Shown here piece by piece: positions 22,712-34,693 of a stretch of DNA of 64,000 nucleotides. The notes beneath the pieces were generated by a model, which was given only the letters and a program-made list of their open reading frames with translations, had not been told where the DNA came from and ran no database searches. The translations under genes and the position numbers were made by a program. The stretch is taken from positions 183,718,351 to 183,782,350 of the forward strand of contig NC_133156.1 of the NCBI RefSeq assembly GCF_040802235.1. The letters are read 5' to 3'. This DNA comes from Manis javanica (taxonomy: Eukaryota > Chordata > Mammalia > Pholidota > Manidae). Every line of letters begins with the position of its first letter. The first letter of the stretch is position 1.

Positions 22712-23158
22712 GGTATATTAGTTTCCTATTGTTGCTATAACAAATTACCACAAATTTAGTGCTTAAAACAACAAAAGTTTATCATCTTACAGTTCTGGGG
22801 ATCAGAAATTCTAAAATCAAGGTGTTAGCGGGTCTGCATTCCTTCTAGAAGCTCTAGAGAAACTGGTTCCTTGCTTTTTCCAGCTTGAAGCTACCTATAT
22901 TCCTTGGCTTGTGACCCCATCCTCCATTTTCAAAGCCAATGATGTAGCATCTTCCAATCTGTCTGTCTTTCCCTCCCTGACTTTCCTGCTTCTCATAAGG
23001 ACCCTTGTGATTACGCTGGGTAATAATCTCCCCATCTCAAGATCCTTACCTTAATCACACCTTCAAACTCTCTTGCCATAAAAGGTTAACATATTTACAG
23101 GTTTCCAGGATTAGGATATGGCCATCTCTAGGGAGCTATTTTTAGAATACCATGACAG
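22712..23158 (+). repeat. Ancient interspersed repeat, LTR/MaLR-like, family uncertain
   Basis: 'attagtttcctattgttgc', 'aacaaattaccacaaatttag', 'cttacagttctgggg', 'aaggacccttgtgattac' and 'ggattaggatatgg' come in the order of a common ancient mammalian repeat. I recognise the sequence but not its family name with certainty. Confidence 0.6.
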
Positions 23159-23447
23159 AGATAAAACAGATTCTTACAAAATAAAGTATGGTTTCCCAGT
23201 AGTACAGAACATCAATTTTTTTCCCTCTGGTTCTAATTCACAGTTACAGAGGTACTCAAGAAACAGCAAATATTCACAGCATTGTACATGACAGCTGAGG
23301 AAATGGCCTTTTTCAGTATTAAAAAGATGCATTCTTAAATTTATGCATATGTAACTGTAACATGCATGATTCTCTGTAAATTAGATATATATGGTATCTT
23401 AGAATTGTAAGTGATTCTAGATTTATAGAAATGTCATATTTAAGCTT

Positions 23448-23498
23448 AAAAAATATTTGGATTTATTTTAATAATTCTTATTTGAATATTTGATATTC
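23448..23498. repeat. Left copy of 51-bp target duplication
   Basis: The 51 bases from the A6 run through '..tttgatattc' recur without change at 24226-24276, on the other side of an L1 fragment. Confidence 0.85.
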
Positions 23499-24225
23499 CA
23501 CAACCATTGTGGAAAGCAGTATGGAGGTTCCTCAAAATGCTCAAAATAGAAATACCATTTGACCCAGGAATTCCACTTCTAGGAATTTACCCCAAGAACG
23601 CAGCACTCCAGTTTGAAAAAGATAGATGCACCCCTATGTTTATCGCTGCACTGTTTACAATAGCCAAGATATGGAAGCAACCTAAATGTCCATCAGTAGA
23701 TGGATGGATAAAGAAGATGTGGTACATACACACAATGGAATATTACTCAGCCATAAGAAAAAAAACAAATCCTACCATTCGCAACAACATGGATGGAGCT
23801 AGAGGGTATTATGCTTAGTGAAATAAGCCAGGCAGAGAAAGACAAGTACCAAATGATTTCACTCATATGATGGAGTATAAAAACAAAAGAAAACTGAAGG
23901 AACAAAACAGCAGCAGAAGCACAGAACCCAAGAATGGACTAATAGTTACCAAAGGGAAAGGGACTGGGGAGGACGGGTGGGAAAGGAGGGATAAAGGTGG
24001 GAAAAAAAGGAAGGGGGCATTACGATTAGCATGTATAGTGTGTGGGGGGGCACGGGGAGGGCTGTGCAACACAGAGAAGACAAGTAGTGATTTTACAGCA
24101 TCTTACTATGTTGATGGACAGTGACTGTGAACGGGGATGTGGGGGGGACTTGGTAAAGGGGGGAGCCTAGTAAACATAATGTCCTTCATGTAATTGTAGA
24201 TTAATGATACCAAAATAAAAACTTA
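23499..24225 (+). mobile_element. 5'-truncated L1 (ORF2 C-terminus plus 3' UTR)
   Basis: It starts inside the L1 ORF2 C-terminal region ('ccattgtggaaagcagtatgg', 'aatggaatattactcagcc', 'acatggatggagctag'). The G-rich 3' UTR typical of the L1 copies in this window follows, with an AAATAAAAAC-type tail. A frame at 23507-23818 still encodes about 100 residues of the ORF2 end. It is flanked by the 51-bp duplication. Confidence 0.9.
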
Positions 24226-24276
24226 AAAAAATATTTGGATTTATTTTAATAATTCTTATTTGAATATTTGATATTC
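24226..24276. repeat. Right copy of 51-bp target duplication
   Basis: Identical to 23448-23498 over 51 bases. One extra A at the junction blurs the exact edge. Confidence 0.85.
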
Positions 24277-24429
24277 ATTTATTATAACATTTGCATTTTA
24301 ATAGACACTTAAAATGTCTAAAATAATTTGTGAAAAATGAAATTTTTTATCTTTAATTTTATACTTTATATTTTATGAGTTATTCAGATTTTTTATAACT
24401 TAAATACAATTACATTTTAATTTTTAATC

Positions 24430-24705
24430 CTAGGTCAGCATATGCAATAAAAATATAATGCAAGTTACAAATATAATCTTGAATTTTCTGTACTAGCTAC
24501 ATCTTAAGAAGTAAAAGAAATAGGTGTAGGTGAAATTAACTTTAATTTATTAACTTTAGTTTATCTTATAATCCAATGTATCAAAAATATTACCAATTCA
24601 ACATTTTATCAATATAAAAATTACTGAGTTTTTTTTGTAGTGAGTCTTCAAAATCAGTATGAATTTTACACATGCAGTAAGCACATCATTGGAAACTTTG
24701 CCTCT
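24430..24705 (+). repeat. Ancient DNA-transposon-like repeat (partial)
   Basis: Shares the order 'ataaaaatataatgcaag', 'ggtgaaattaactttaat', 'agtgagtcttcaaaatcagtatgaattttac' with the fuller copy at 46520-46815. Family name uncertain. Confidence 0.5.
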
Positions 24706-26479
24706 AATGAACACAAGAAAAAATAATTTTCTCTAATGAATATAAACACATCATTTTATGGAATGTCTGATAATTTAAGAATTTTGTGTGTCTTTATTAC
24801 TCATTACTTTCTGAGTCTATCAAATTATATCCCAACATATGTCAAAGTAATTAAATTCAGTCAACTCTAGTATTTTGTACACTTTCAGTCATATAAAAAC
24901 CAGTTTCACTCATCCTTAACAATTTTGTTTTTATGAAAGCATGTCAGATATGGTATATGGGTCTCCATTTGTACTTTCTCCCCGAGCCCCACAAGTGGCA
25001 TGGGTGGGTCTGATTACTTTCTCTCCACTTTATGACGGTGCAATTGGCGGGGAGAGGCTTCAGGCAGCATAGGAGCTCTCTATGATGGTGCTTACCTGTG
25101 TGCACTCTTATTCCTGAACATCTTTCCACATTCCCTCTATGATCTCCTCAACCTCTTCCCTTTCAGTGAAGTAAATATTATTGACTAAATAAATTAATGT
25201 ATTATTTTTGCCATCTATAAGGACTTTCACATATATATGTATTTGATGTACAGTCAACCCCATGAGGTATAGCAAATAGCAGATAAGGACACAGGCAGAG
25301 AGAGTTTAGGTGACATGACCGAAGTTTAACAATAACCAGGGCTTCTCATTTTAAGTTCTTGCTCTTTCTACTTCATTTTGTTGCTGCTCTAGATAAGGCT
25401 CTGTGCTAGGCTCGGGAAGATGAAGCCATGGGAAGTCAACTTTTCTTGCTCACAAGTGGTTGATTCACTAAGACAGGAAGACAAAACAAGATATGTGGAT
25501 CTCAGAGGGTACACATCTACGGCTATGGTTCTTTAGAAAAGAAAAAAATTCCACCTATTTGGGAGAAGAGAAAGGCCTCATGGAATAGGAAAGATTTGGT
25601 TTGGGCTTTGATTTGGATCAGGAGAAACAGGAGTTAGGGAAGCATGTTAGGTAGAGCAAACAACATGAGCAAAGGAGAAAATAGTAGCTCCATTTGGCTA
25701 AAGCTCAGACTCTGTGTTCAGGAATAATAGAAAATGTGGGGAAGAACAGGGCTGTTTTAATGAAGCCTTAGGATGTTAGGTTTGGGATTCTGCATTTTAT
25801 GCTGGTGACCCCCCTGGTGGTAAACCCCTGAAGACTTTTCAGGCAAGAAAAAGGCATGTGGGGAGGGGAGCTCTTCATTAAAAGGAGAGAAAATCAGAAC
25901 CACGGAAACTGAAGAGGAGGCTATTTAGCAGTCCACGGGAGACTCAGCTAGGTTGGTGGTGGAAATGGAAATAAAGAGACATCTTTGGGACACAGCATGG
26001 CTCTAGAGTCTATAGAAGTCGACCATTGATTGGCTATGGAAGGGCAAGGGCATGGCTAGAGTCAAACAAACCAAACTTTTTATCCTGGATCCTGGGGAAA
26101 AGAGTGTTTCCGTTCACATGAGCTCTGAAGTCAGGAGGATGATGTGGTCAGGAAGAGGAGTGAGGCTGGATGGGGTAGGGATGATGGGAAGCTGAAGATT
26201 GGTTTTTTGGGCCTTGTTAATTGACTAGTGGGATAATCAAGTAGAGATAACTGGTCAGATGTTGGAAAATCAGTTGTGGAGCTCATCAGTTAGGGGTGGG
26301 GGTGAAGGTACTTCTGAGCTATGGTGGTATAGGAGTTATGGGAGCGAAGACATTCAGGAGATAAGAACAGGACAAAAAGAAAAAGCCACAGGAGATGTCA
26401 TCTTTGAGAACTCAGAGTAAGAAGGGGAGGAAGTGGGAAGGTGGAGGAGTGACCAGGGAAAGGGGAGACCCTTTGTGAG
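24706..26479. other. Intergenic DNA with a weak MIR trace
   Basis: Around 25190-25350 there is a faint MIR-like order ('cccatgaggtatag', 'agagagtttaggtgacatgacc'). The 25600-26350 stretch resembles old interspersed repeat material. No gene is supported. Confidence 0.35.
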
Positions 26480-26610
26480 TGATGAACCTGAAAGCAGAGA
26501 CAAGGTGTCTTATCCTCCTGTCCCCACACCCACCACCATACCTGGCAGACAGGCACGCAATGAATGCTTGCTGATTGGGTGAACAAACAGATGAATGAAT
26601 GAATGAGTCA
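26480..26610 (+). repeat. L2-like 3' tail
   Basis: 'ccatacctggcagacaggcacgcaatgaatgcttgctgattg' followed by 'gatgaatgaatgaatgag' resembles the L2 terminus with its short tandem tail. Confidence 0.5.
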
Positions 26611-28734
26611 GAAGAGAGAGAATATATCCAAAAAAAGGAAAAGAGGATTTTTCAGGTCATTAATAATATAAATGCTGCTGACAGGAAAAAGGCAGTGTTA
26701 GCAAAAAGGAAGTCCTCAGCTTTCTTGCTCTTCTTTTTCATAAACCTCAAGTGGTCACAGGAACAGTGTACAGTGGAGCAGAAGATGACTAAAACTGCCA
26801 ATAGGAGAGAACTCTCCCAGGGAAGAGATGGGCCCTAAAGACATCTGGGACGGCCGCTGTTGGAGAGACACCAGTGAGCCAGGCCAGTGCTTCCCAAGCA
26901 GCTGAAGCTTCCTTTGTTGGCTCACGCAGTTGCCAATGTTTGGGTGCTGGGCCCCTCTGAGTCAGGAAAGAATAATTTCTCATCCTTTGATTAAAATGAG
27001 AGACCTGTGTTGGTTTCTTTTATTGCTGGGTTTCCAGTGAGTGGGGTGGGCAGGGAACACCCATGTATAGAATCTAGCCTTAGGTGGAATGGGGCAGGTT
27101 GGTCCCTGAACTTTAAATGAAGGCATTCTCAGCACTGGCTTCATATAGAAGTATCTTTTTCTGAACCTACAGAAGGCTGTGGGTTTTCCCTCCAAGGCAG
27201 GAGTCTGGAAGTGCCCCTGAAAAGTCTCTTAAATCCTACCCACACTAGGATTACTTGTGATACAGTAAAACAAGAGTTGAAGGAAGGGCAAAGGGTGAAA
27301 CCCCAGGTCTGCTCCCAATTAACTACACCCTCTCTCCCATTTGGGTCCCTGACAGTCTAGGAACTTTCTGGAAGTGAGTGCAAAGAGGAAGAATGGGGAA
27401 ACCCAGCAGTAAGAATGGCTGGGTGCCTACAGAGACCCCCATAATGTCTACTTTTACCTCAGAGCTTAGACTGGCCCTCAGCCTTGCCAGGCTCAAGACC
27501 TGATTTACTAATGCATCAAGAATGGATCAGCAGTCTGGGGGCTGACTCATTAACCTAGTTCTCACTCATTGATACATATGCAGAGATACTATTTTGATCC
27601 CCTAACCAATGTGTTGTTTTCCTCTTAATTTTCTGTTACCCTGTAACCTCACTCCCCTTGAGATGGAAGCACCATGAGGCATCTTTTGCCTCAAGGCACC
27701 ACTGTAGGGCAGAAGTACCACAGTAAACGGAAGACTAAGGACTTGGATCACAGAGTTCATCCCCCACCCACCACTAGGTCCAGTTTTCCCAGACAGGGAG
27801 ATGCGCACTGCCTCTGGGTAGCCTGGCACCTCTTGAGGGCACGCCTCCACCATCCCCATACCTGAGCACACAGCAGTAACTAGCAAACAAAAACACCATC
27901 GGTTGAGAAAGCGACTGCAGAAAAATGGAAAAGCTTTTTCCTTCTTTTATGGAAAAGAGGTCCCACAAATTATGTAGCTGACCCCATTGGCAAATAAAGC
28001 ATTCCTGAAGGAGTTAGAGGTCAAGAATATTCTGGGGCATTGTGGCTTAAGTAAGAATATAAGTTAACCCTGCCTAAATTTTGAACAATGCTGGGGCTAT
28101 TTCAAGCCATATGAAATGTCAACACTAGTGTACAGGATTGTTTACACTATAAATGTCAACACTATTAGCAAAGCAAATACAAAGTGACTGCACATGTGAT
28201 AAGGAAAAACCTTGGTAGAAGGTGTCTGTTGGCTGTTCAGCTTCATTTGGCTAGAGGAAAAAGGTGGGTAGAAAAGGCTGTCTGGCTAGTTCTCCCTGGA
28301 AGCAAGAACCAGCTTGTTTATCCTGATAATCTGGCATCAGATCCATCAAGACTTCAGAAAAATCTTGATTTGAAAAGGGAACTGATCTCATATCTTCAAT
28401 ATTAGGTGCCACCAAATTCTGTTTGTTACCAATTTGTTACACCCATGTGTTTATTTTTATTCATTCCGAAGAGAGTTCAACTTCCTTCAGATTTTTTTTT
28501 CACATCTCCTTTTTTGAATTTCCCATTCATATTCCTCTTTATTTGCAAGCTCTCCTACATATCAAAAATAACACTGTTTGTCACTTGCGTTGCAAATAGG
28601 TTTTCCCAGTTTGTCCATTGTCTTTTAACTTTATCCTTCTGTGTCTCCCAGTCACATTATCTGACGGGCATGAATGAAGTCACACTAACAGTAATACCAA
28701 ATCTCATTAATTCAGAGTAATAATCACCAAATAT
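26611..28734. other. Intergenic DNA, nothing recognised
   Basis: Short overlapping frames only. No RNA gene or named repeat. Confidence 0.4.
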
Positions 28735-28935
28735 ACCACTAATAACTGAGCATGTACTAAATATTTCACGTGCCATTATTCTTATAATTACTCTATAGAT
28801 TGGGTATTGTTAGTTCCACTTTATACATGAAGAAATGGATAAGCGTGGGTACTTAATTTGCCCTATCACAGTTAGTTAAGGGATGGAATATGGGTCTTGA
28901 TTCCAGACCTAACACCTAAGCCCCAAGTTCCAACC
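28735..28935 (+). repeat. MIR SINE fossil
   Basis: 'ctgagcatgtactaaatatttcacgtg', 'tgttagttccactttatacatgaag' and 'atatgggtcttgattccagac' follow MIR order. Confidence 0.6.
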
Positions 28936-28939
28936 CTGC

Positions 28940-29190
28940 GCTGTCCAATACTGTAGCCATATCTACTGAGCATTTGAAATTTGGCCAGTGTGATTTCAAA
29001 GACTTAAGTGTGTAAGAAAGAATAGGAGATATCTCATTGTTAGTTTTTAAATTAATTACACATTAAAATCGTATTTTGAATTCATTGGGCTAAATATTTT
29101 ACTATTTTTTTTAACGTGGCTACTAGAAAAATTTTAATATGAATCACATATTTCTAGTGAAAGAATAGCTCTAACCACTTTACTATACTG
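28940..29190 (-). repeat. Ancient DNA-transposon-like repeat
   Basis: 'tgcgctgtccaatactgtagcc', 'gagcatttgaaatttggcc', 'acgtggctactagaaaa' resemble the family seen at 46520-46815, here reversed. Confidence 0.5.
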
Positions 29191-29474
29191 CCATCCTTAA
29201 CTTGGGTGAAGACAGTCTTCATAGTCCTTTTAATCCTTTCCAGTTACATCGCTGTTGTCATCTTTTAAATTTGTTGTTAAATTAAAACCTCCAGTTTTGT
29301 TTTTTACATTAATTAAAATCATCCCGGGGCCTCACTTTCTTCAACATTCTTAGTTCCCTCCGCTCGTTGTCACACACCCGGGTCTTGTCATCCAGATTGG
29401 ATATTCTCCAGTGTCTTTGTCCCCCTCTACCCGCCAAGGTATGAACACGGCTACTGCAGAGTTCAGGAATATGA

Positions 29475-29765
29475 AAAGTTCCGAGGTGGTCAGTGGCTAT
29501 GGTTGCACAACCATGTGAATGTACTTAGTGCCACTGAACTGCACACGTAAATTTGGTTAAAATGGTTAATTTTATGTACGTTTCCACAATAACTTTAAAA
29601 AGGAATTAAATTCTCATATATATTACACCATGCATGAAACTTGAAAACATTATGCTAAGCAAATAAGCCTGACAACTATTGTATGATTCCACTTATGAGA
29701 TATCTACAATACGCATATTCGTAGAGACACAAAGTAGACCATTAGTTACCAGGAGCTGGGGGATG
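29475..29765 (+). repeat. Old L1 3' UTR fragments
   Basis: The piece at 29475-29600 has the L1 3' UTR words 'ccactgaactgcacacg' and 'ggttaaaatggttaattttatg'. The piece at 29600-29765 has 'cattatgctaagcaaataagcc' and 'attgtatgattccacttatgag'. Their order is reversed relative to a normal L1 3' end, which implies rearrangement or two insertions. The second ends abruptly at the CpG island. Confidence 0.6.
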
Positions 29766-30145
29766 GGGAGCAAATGGCTGCGCGGAGGAGAGCTGTGGGA
29801 ATGGGCGCCACGTGGGCGCGGCGGCGGCAGGGAGAGTGGCCCGAGGGCCAGCGCGCAGGCGTCTTCGGGCGGTGAGCAGAGGCCGCCTAGGCCCAGGGAG
29901 AGGAGCGCGGCCGCCGGCGAACCTCGACCGGGACCAAAGGGCCGGGGCGGGCGGGGCTGAGGAACGGCTGGCGCAGCGCTCCATCCTTTCTCCCTTCCTC
30001 CTTTAACAAAGGGCCCCGAGGCCCGCGCGCCCGGCGAGCCCGCCCCGACGCGCACCCAGCGGAAATAACCCGTAGCAGCGTCGTGGCGGGGGGCCCTGTG
30101 ACCCCGTGCTACTCGGGCTGCGCCCAGGATCAACCGTGCCGCACG
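29766..30145. promoter_or_regulatory. CpG island, first block
   Basis: GC content and CpG density jump at the end of the L1 fragment and persist for about 380 bp ('ggcgcggcggcggcag', 'gaggagcgcggccgccggcg', 'ccccgacgcgcaccc'). A possible plus-strand splice donor 'gcg|gtgagc' lies at 29869-29875. Long frames on both strands are a composition effect. I infer a promoter or CpG-rich exon of an unassigned transcript. Confidence 0.5.
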
Positions 30146-30289
30146 GTCTTTCTCTCCGAGCCTGAGGCCTTAGAGGTTTTTTTGGTTTTGTTTTGTGTTT
30201 GATCCTTTCACTTTATAAGTACTAAGGCTTTCCCCGCCTCTCATCTTCCGCTATCCCAGTGTAGCCGGCGTTAAGTATATACTTCCGTA

Positions 30290-30835
30290 ATTTTCTCCAT
30301 CCTCCACGCCCCGGTCGAAACGGACACGCGCGCACAGGCGGGGTCTCCTTTTGTTTTCTAAAATGGCACCGTGTAACGCGCCCTGCGCATCTTCTTTTCT
30401 GAGTCCACCGAGGAAGCTGTATATTTAAGCTGGGTCCACTGTTAACGGCTGAAGGCACCTCAGTGCATGTGATAAGTCTCATGTTGACGTCCTTTGTTTC
30501 CTGTGTTTGACCACCATAACCGGTGCTGCCATGAGTACAGCCCCAGTGCCAGAACAATTCCCGTTTCACCAGGAAGGTCTGAGAACTGTTTCTCCGCAGG
30601 CCCACGAGCACTTTGCCGGTGGTGCGACGGTGAAACCAGCCCTACACGAGCGCCTACCTCGGCCTGCCTCGGCCGCCGGGGTACACCCCCCCCCACCACC
30701 ACCACTCACCGGCTGCGCGCGCTCCTCTTCCGGCCCCCTCCCCCCACGTCCCCTCTGCGGCTGCGGGAGGCCGGCCTGGCTGCCTCCGGGGCCTCCGAGC
30801 TCTCTTCCCCTCCCCCTCGCGTTTTCAATATCATT
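30290..30835. promoter_or_regulatory. CpG island, second block
   Basis: CpG-rich and C-rich sequence ('ggacacgcgcgcacaggcg', 'cggctgcgcgcgctcctcttccgg', 'ctgcggctgcgggagg') separated from the first block by about 140 bp of T-rich sequence. It could be the other side of one promoter. No gene recognised. Confidence 0.45.
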
Positions 30836-31599
30836 TTCCAAGGGTTCGCTAATCTCCCCGTCCTAAGGAAGAACCAACCCGCTACTCCATTCTGTTCTTT
30901 CTTTCCGGTTACTACACAATTTGGAAAACTTCTAATTACTTTGCTGTTATTAGATACTATGTGCCCATGGCATCTAATCCAGAGGTACAATATAAACAGG
31001 AAAGACTGCTAACCACCCATTTCCCTCCCCCAAGGTCACGACTGATAACACTTTCCTGATATTTTTCCAGAAGACTTTCAGCAGTATATACGTATTTCGC
31101 AAACAGCAGCGTGAGGTGCAGACGACTGCACTTCCCCCAAACTCCTGTAAGTCCGCCTGCTCTCTGGCTTCTCATCAACTTCTCGCTCACCCTCCCCTTC
31201 TGCCTTTCTCACGACACTGACGCTGCTTTCTCTAAGGGGCTGAAAATTCATGTCTAGTTCCTTTCACCCCATATCTGATCAGGTGCTAGGAGCTGATAGT
31301 GCACCCTTTGAAATATTTATTCCTCCAGTCCCTTCTCTTTGTTCCTCTGACTCCACCTTCTTCAGGCCTCATTTGTCACATTGCCAAGCCACTGAAATAG
31401 CCTCCTCCTGCCCTTCCTCTCAAAAGGTCTGGTGTTGATCCCTTATCTTACCACTGGTTACTGATCCAGCATAGCAAATGCTATTCCACGGAAGGGTCCC
31501 TTAGTGTCAGGAGATTGATAAAGTGTATTGCATAGGGGGAGTACTAGCCTGGATGACCGACCAGAGGCCCGGGTAAGACCTGAACCCTGCCCTTTTCTT
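30836..31599. other. Intergenic DNA, nothing recognised
   Basis: No repeat or coding signal that I can support. Confidence 0.4.
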
Positions 31600-32110
31600 G
31601 CATGGTACCGTTTTCAAATCGCTCCACATCTCTGGTTTCCTCACGGATGATCTCCAAGACCCTTCTGGCTCTAGCGTCTGAAGCTGCAATTACAACTCTG
31701 TTCCCCATCTCCTGTTCCCTGCCCTGGCCCCTTACCCAGTCAGCCAAACTTCCCTTTCCCTCTCACTGTGCCTCCCACACCTGTCCCCCAAATCTGTTCT
31801 CTACATTGCGCTCTCTCTAGAGTGATCCTTTAAAAGCATAAGTCAGGTCATGTCTACTTCTTATTCTGAATATTCAGATCGTACTCATCTTTGAAGACCG
31901 GACTTTTAGTCATTGTTTTTCTCAAAAAGCCTTCTGCAGTGTTTCCCAATGAGAGGAGCCCTTTGACCTTGCAAGGCTGCTGTCAGTAACACTTTATCTG
32001 TATCTCACTAGTGACACCAACCACTGTGCCTTGTAGAGTTGTTCCACACCTGTCCTTTTACCACCATCCACTTTTCCCCCACAGTCCTTAGTATATTACT
32101 TTGTACATGA
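31600..32110 (+). repeat. L2-like LINE fragment, copy A of a local duplicate
   Basis: Includes 'agagtgatcctttaaaagc' and 'taagtcaggtcatgtct', typical L2 words. Positions 31772-31855 match 34054-34137 at 81 of 84 bases. Confidence 0.6.
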
Positions 32111-32129
32111 TAGAGGATATAGTTTTGGG

Positions 32130-32305
32130 AGTCCCAAAGTCCCAGCTCTGACACCAGATCATTGTGTTACCTTGAATATGTCACATAGCATTTCTGAGCT
32201 TCAATTCCCCAGATATAATGAAAATAATAACCTATTTCATAGTGTTGTGTCAATTAGATGAGATAATATATGAGGAGGTGCTTTGTGAACTGAATCTATC
32301 TACAT
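32130..32305 (-). repeat. MIR SINE fossil
   Basis: 'cagctctgacaccagatc', 'gttaccttgaatatgtcac', 'gagcttcaattccccagatat' and 'agtgttgtgtcaattagatgag' follow MIR order in the antisense arrangement. Confidence 0.65.
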
Positions 32306-33368
32306 GGTTGATGATAATAGTAAAGATACTATTACTCAGATACTGGCAACAGTGATTGCTTTTCAAAGCAGAATTTTAAAAAGTGGGAAAAACTGGAAAA
32401 TGGGAGTTTTTCATCTTGGTTGCAGTCTCAGAATGGAGACTGCATTCTAATTATTCCCTTTATATCAATTACCAGATGGTCTTAAATATAATAATAAAAA
32501 CTAAAAATAATTTAATGGGAAATGATTAAATTATAATGGGCATAATGCAGGGTCATCAAAGTATATTTTCGAAGAATATTTAATGATATGGGTAACTAAT
32601 AGTATAAAAATTTTAAAAGCCAGATGCAAAATATTGTGTGTAGAGAGGAGGTGTAAGAGGGGAAGAAGCTTTTTCCCATCACTCTTCATAGCTTTTTATT
32701 AGACCTCCAAATGGGGTACCTGGTGCCAGAGAACTGGGGTGTATTCCAGGGCCTCTTGCACAAATAGCTCACTGTCTGCCACTCAAAAGTCAGGGATTCA
32801 GGACAGATGAACCAGGAGCCTCATGCCTCAGGGGAAGCCATGGCCTGTCCCAGATCCAGGGACAACCTTTAGCCTGCCTCTCTGTCTCCATGGCCTGACA
32901 TTCCAGGGTCTTCTCTGCATTTTTTTTCCCATCTGGACTGTGGACTTGGGGCAAATAGCACGTCCCAGGACCTGCTTTGACAGTTTCCAGAGTGAGTTAA
33001 GGGAAAGGCTTCCTGCAACCAAAAAGACTCCAAGTACAATTAGAGAACTAAGCTCCAGAAGGAGGGGCCACAGGCCATAGGAGTGAGCAAAAAATGAGTG
33101 GTCACCGATGATTAGGAAAGCTCAGGGGACTCCAGAGTGAAGGTGGCATTTATGCTGACCATGAAAGGATGGTAGGAATTTGGTAGGTGGAGATATCATT
33201 AAAACTGTATGGTTATTATCTTACCCACATTTCACATGGGGGACAGGGGAAAAGGAGAGGGAGGGAAGATGTTGTATTTAAAATATCCTGTCCCCCTTAC
33301 TACAACTGTTACTTTAGAAATTGTGGAAAATAAAAAGAATAAAGTGTCCTATAATCCTCTCAATCTAG
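32306..33368. other. Intergenic DNA, nothing recognised
   Basis: No named repeat or coding region. Confidence 0.4.
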
Positions 33369-33830
33369 AGCAGTGATTCTCAACCTGTAGTGATTCTCAA
33401 CCCTGCTGGTACACTAAAATATATGAGCTTTTTTTTCCCCACCTGATCTGGTTTTTATTTTTTATTAAGATATAATTGATATACAATCTTATGCTCAGGT
33501 TTCACATGAACAACATTGTGGTTACTACATTTCCCCTGTTATCAAGTCCCCACCACATACCTCATTATGGTCACTGTCCATCAGCATAGTAAGATGCTAT
33601 GGAGTCACTACTTGTCTTCTCTGTGCTATACTGCCTTCCCTGTGCCCCCCTTTATTATGTGTGCCAATCATAATGCCCCTTAATCCCCTTATCCCTCCCT
33701 TCCTACCCACCCTCCCCAGTCCCTTTCCCTTTGGCAACTGTTAGTCCATTCTTGGGTTCTGTGAGTCTGCTGCTGTAAAATCTGGGGAGCTTTTAGGAAA
33801 TGCCATAATGAGTTGGAGTCCCACTGTACA
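33369..33830 (+). repeat. MER5-like fossil split by an L1 insertion
   Basis: 'gcagtgattctcaacc' at the left and 'ctggggagcttttaggaaatgcc' at the right are the two halves of a MER5-like element, separated by the L1 fragment at 33433-33786. The left part also duplicates 'gtgattctcaacc'. Confidence 0.5.
33433..33786 (-). mobile_element. 5'-truncated L1, antisense
   Basis: Reverse-oriented L1 3' end: T-rich start, 'gatataattgatatacaat', 'atcaagtccccaccacatac', 'ccctttccctttggcaactgttag'. A probable short target duplication is GAGCTTTT at 33425-33432 and 33787-33794. Confidence 0.85.
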
Positions 33831-33836
33831 CACACA

Positions 33837-33886
<50 letters not shown>
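33828..33886. repeat. (CA)n microsatellite
   Basis: An almost perfect CA repeat of about 58 bp with one CGCG interruption near its start. Confidence 0.95.
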
Positions 33887-33890
<4 letters not shown>

Positions 33891-33954
33891 AACCCATATG
33901 CTCACCCCACCATTAGCAGATCTGTACCTTCAAAATACATCAAGGATCTGAATA

Positions 33955-34692
33955 CTTCTTACCATTTTCTCTCTGCTATCTCCCTAGTCTAACCCTCTGC
34001 CTTTTGCCTGGATTGTAGCTGTAGCCTCCTAACTAGTCAATTTCTATCTCCAGCTCCCACACCTGTCCCCCAAATCTGTTCTCTACATTGTGCTCTCTCT
34101 AGAGTGATCCTTTAAAAGGGTAAGTCAGGTCATGTCTCTTCTCTATTCAAAACCCTCCTGTGACCCCCCTGCTCACTCAGTCAAAGGCAAATCCTTAGAA
34201 TGGCTGCAATGTCCTTTATTACCTGATCTGGCTACTTCACTGACCTTGTCTTCTCCTACTCTCCCCTTTGCTCACTGCACTCCAGCCACACTGTGTCTGC
34301 GCTGTTCGCAAACACAGCAGGTAGGTTGCTGCCTCAGGGCCTTTGCACTTGCTCTTCCCTCTACCTAGACTCCTTTGTTGGTTCTCACCTTTCCTTCAGG
34401 TCTAGGACAAACATCAGCCCATCAGAGGGGTCTTCCCTGAACATCTTAAATAAACTTGCAAAGTCCTGCCTATCTCCCATACTCCTTATACCCTCTTGTC
34501 TGCTTTTCTCTAGGGCACTTCTAATCACCACACCCATATCTTTTTTGTTAATCCTGGGTACCAGACTTAAAATCTCAGTCTTTCCTGAAAACAGCTTTTG
34601 TGTTTCTGTCTCAAACCTCTCTCTGCACTGATATTCAACAGTACCACTGTTTGCCTTTCCTCACCTCTAAGCCTGTGTTCCCCAAACTCTCC
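33955..34692 (+). repeat. L2 LINE fragment, copy B of a local duplicate
   Basis: Good L2 order: 'gtagcctcctaactagtc', 'agagtgatcctttaaaag', 'attcaaaaccctcctgtg', 'cactgcactccagccacactg', 'tgcctcagggcctttgcac', 'ggtcttccctgaacatctt'. It contains the 84-bp segment shared with 31772-31855. Confidence 0.75.
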
Positions 34693-34693
34693 C

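Noticed and set aside
30494-31012. 172-codon frame in the second CpG block, and the 146-codon minus frame at 29693-30133
   Set aside because: Composition-driven, mutually overlapping, no domain; the second runs into L1 sequence.
33828-33886. Cys/Val-repeat peptide frame over the CA repeat
   Set aside because: A direct translation of a microsatellite.
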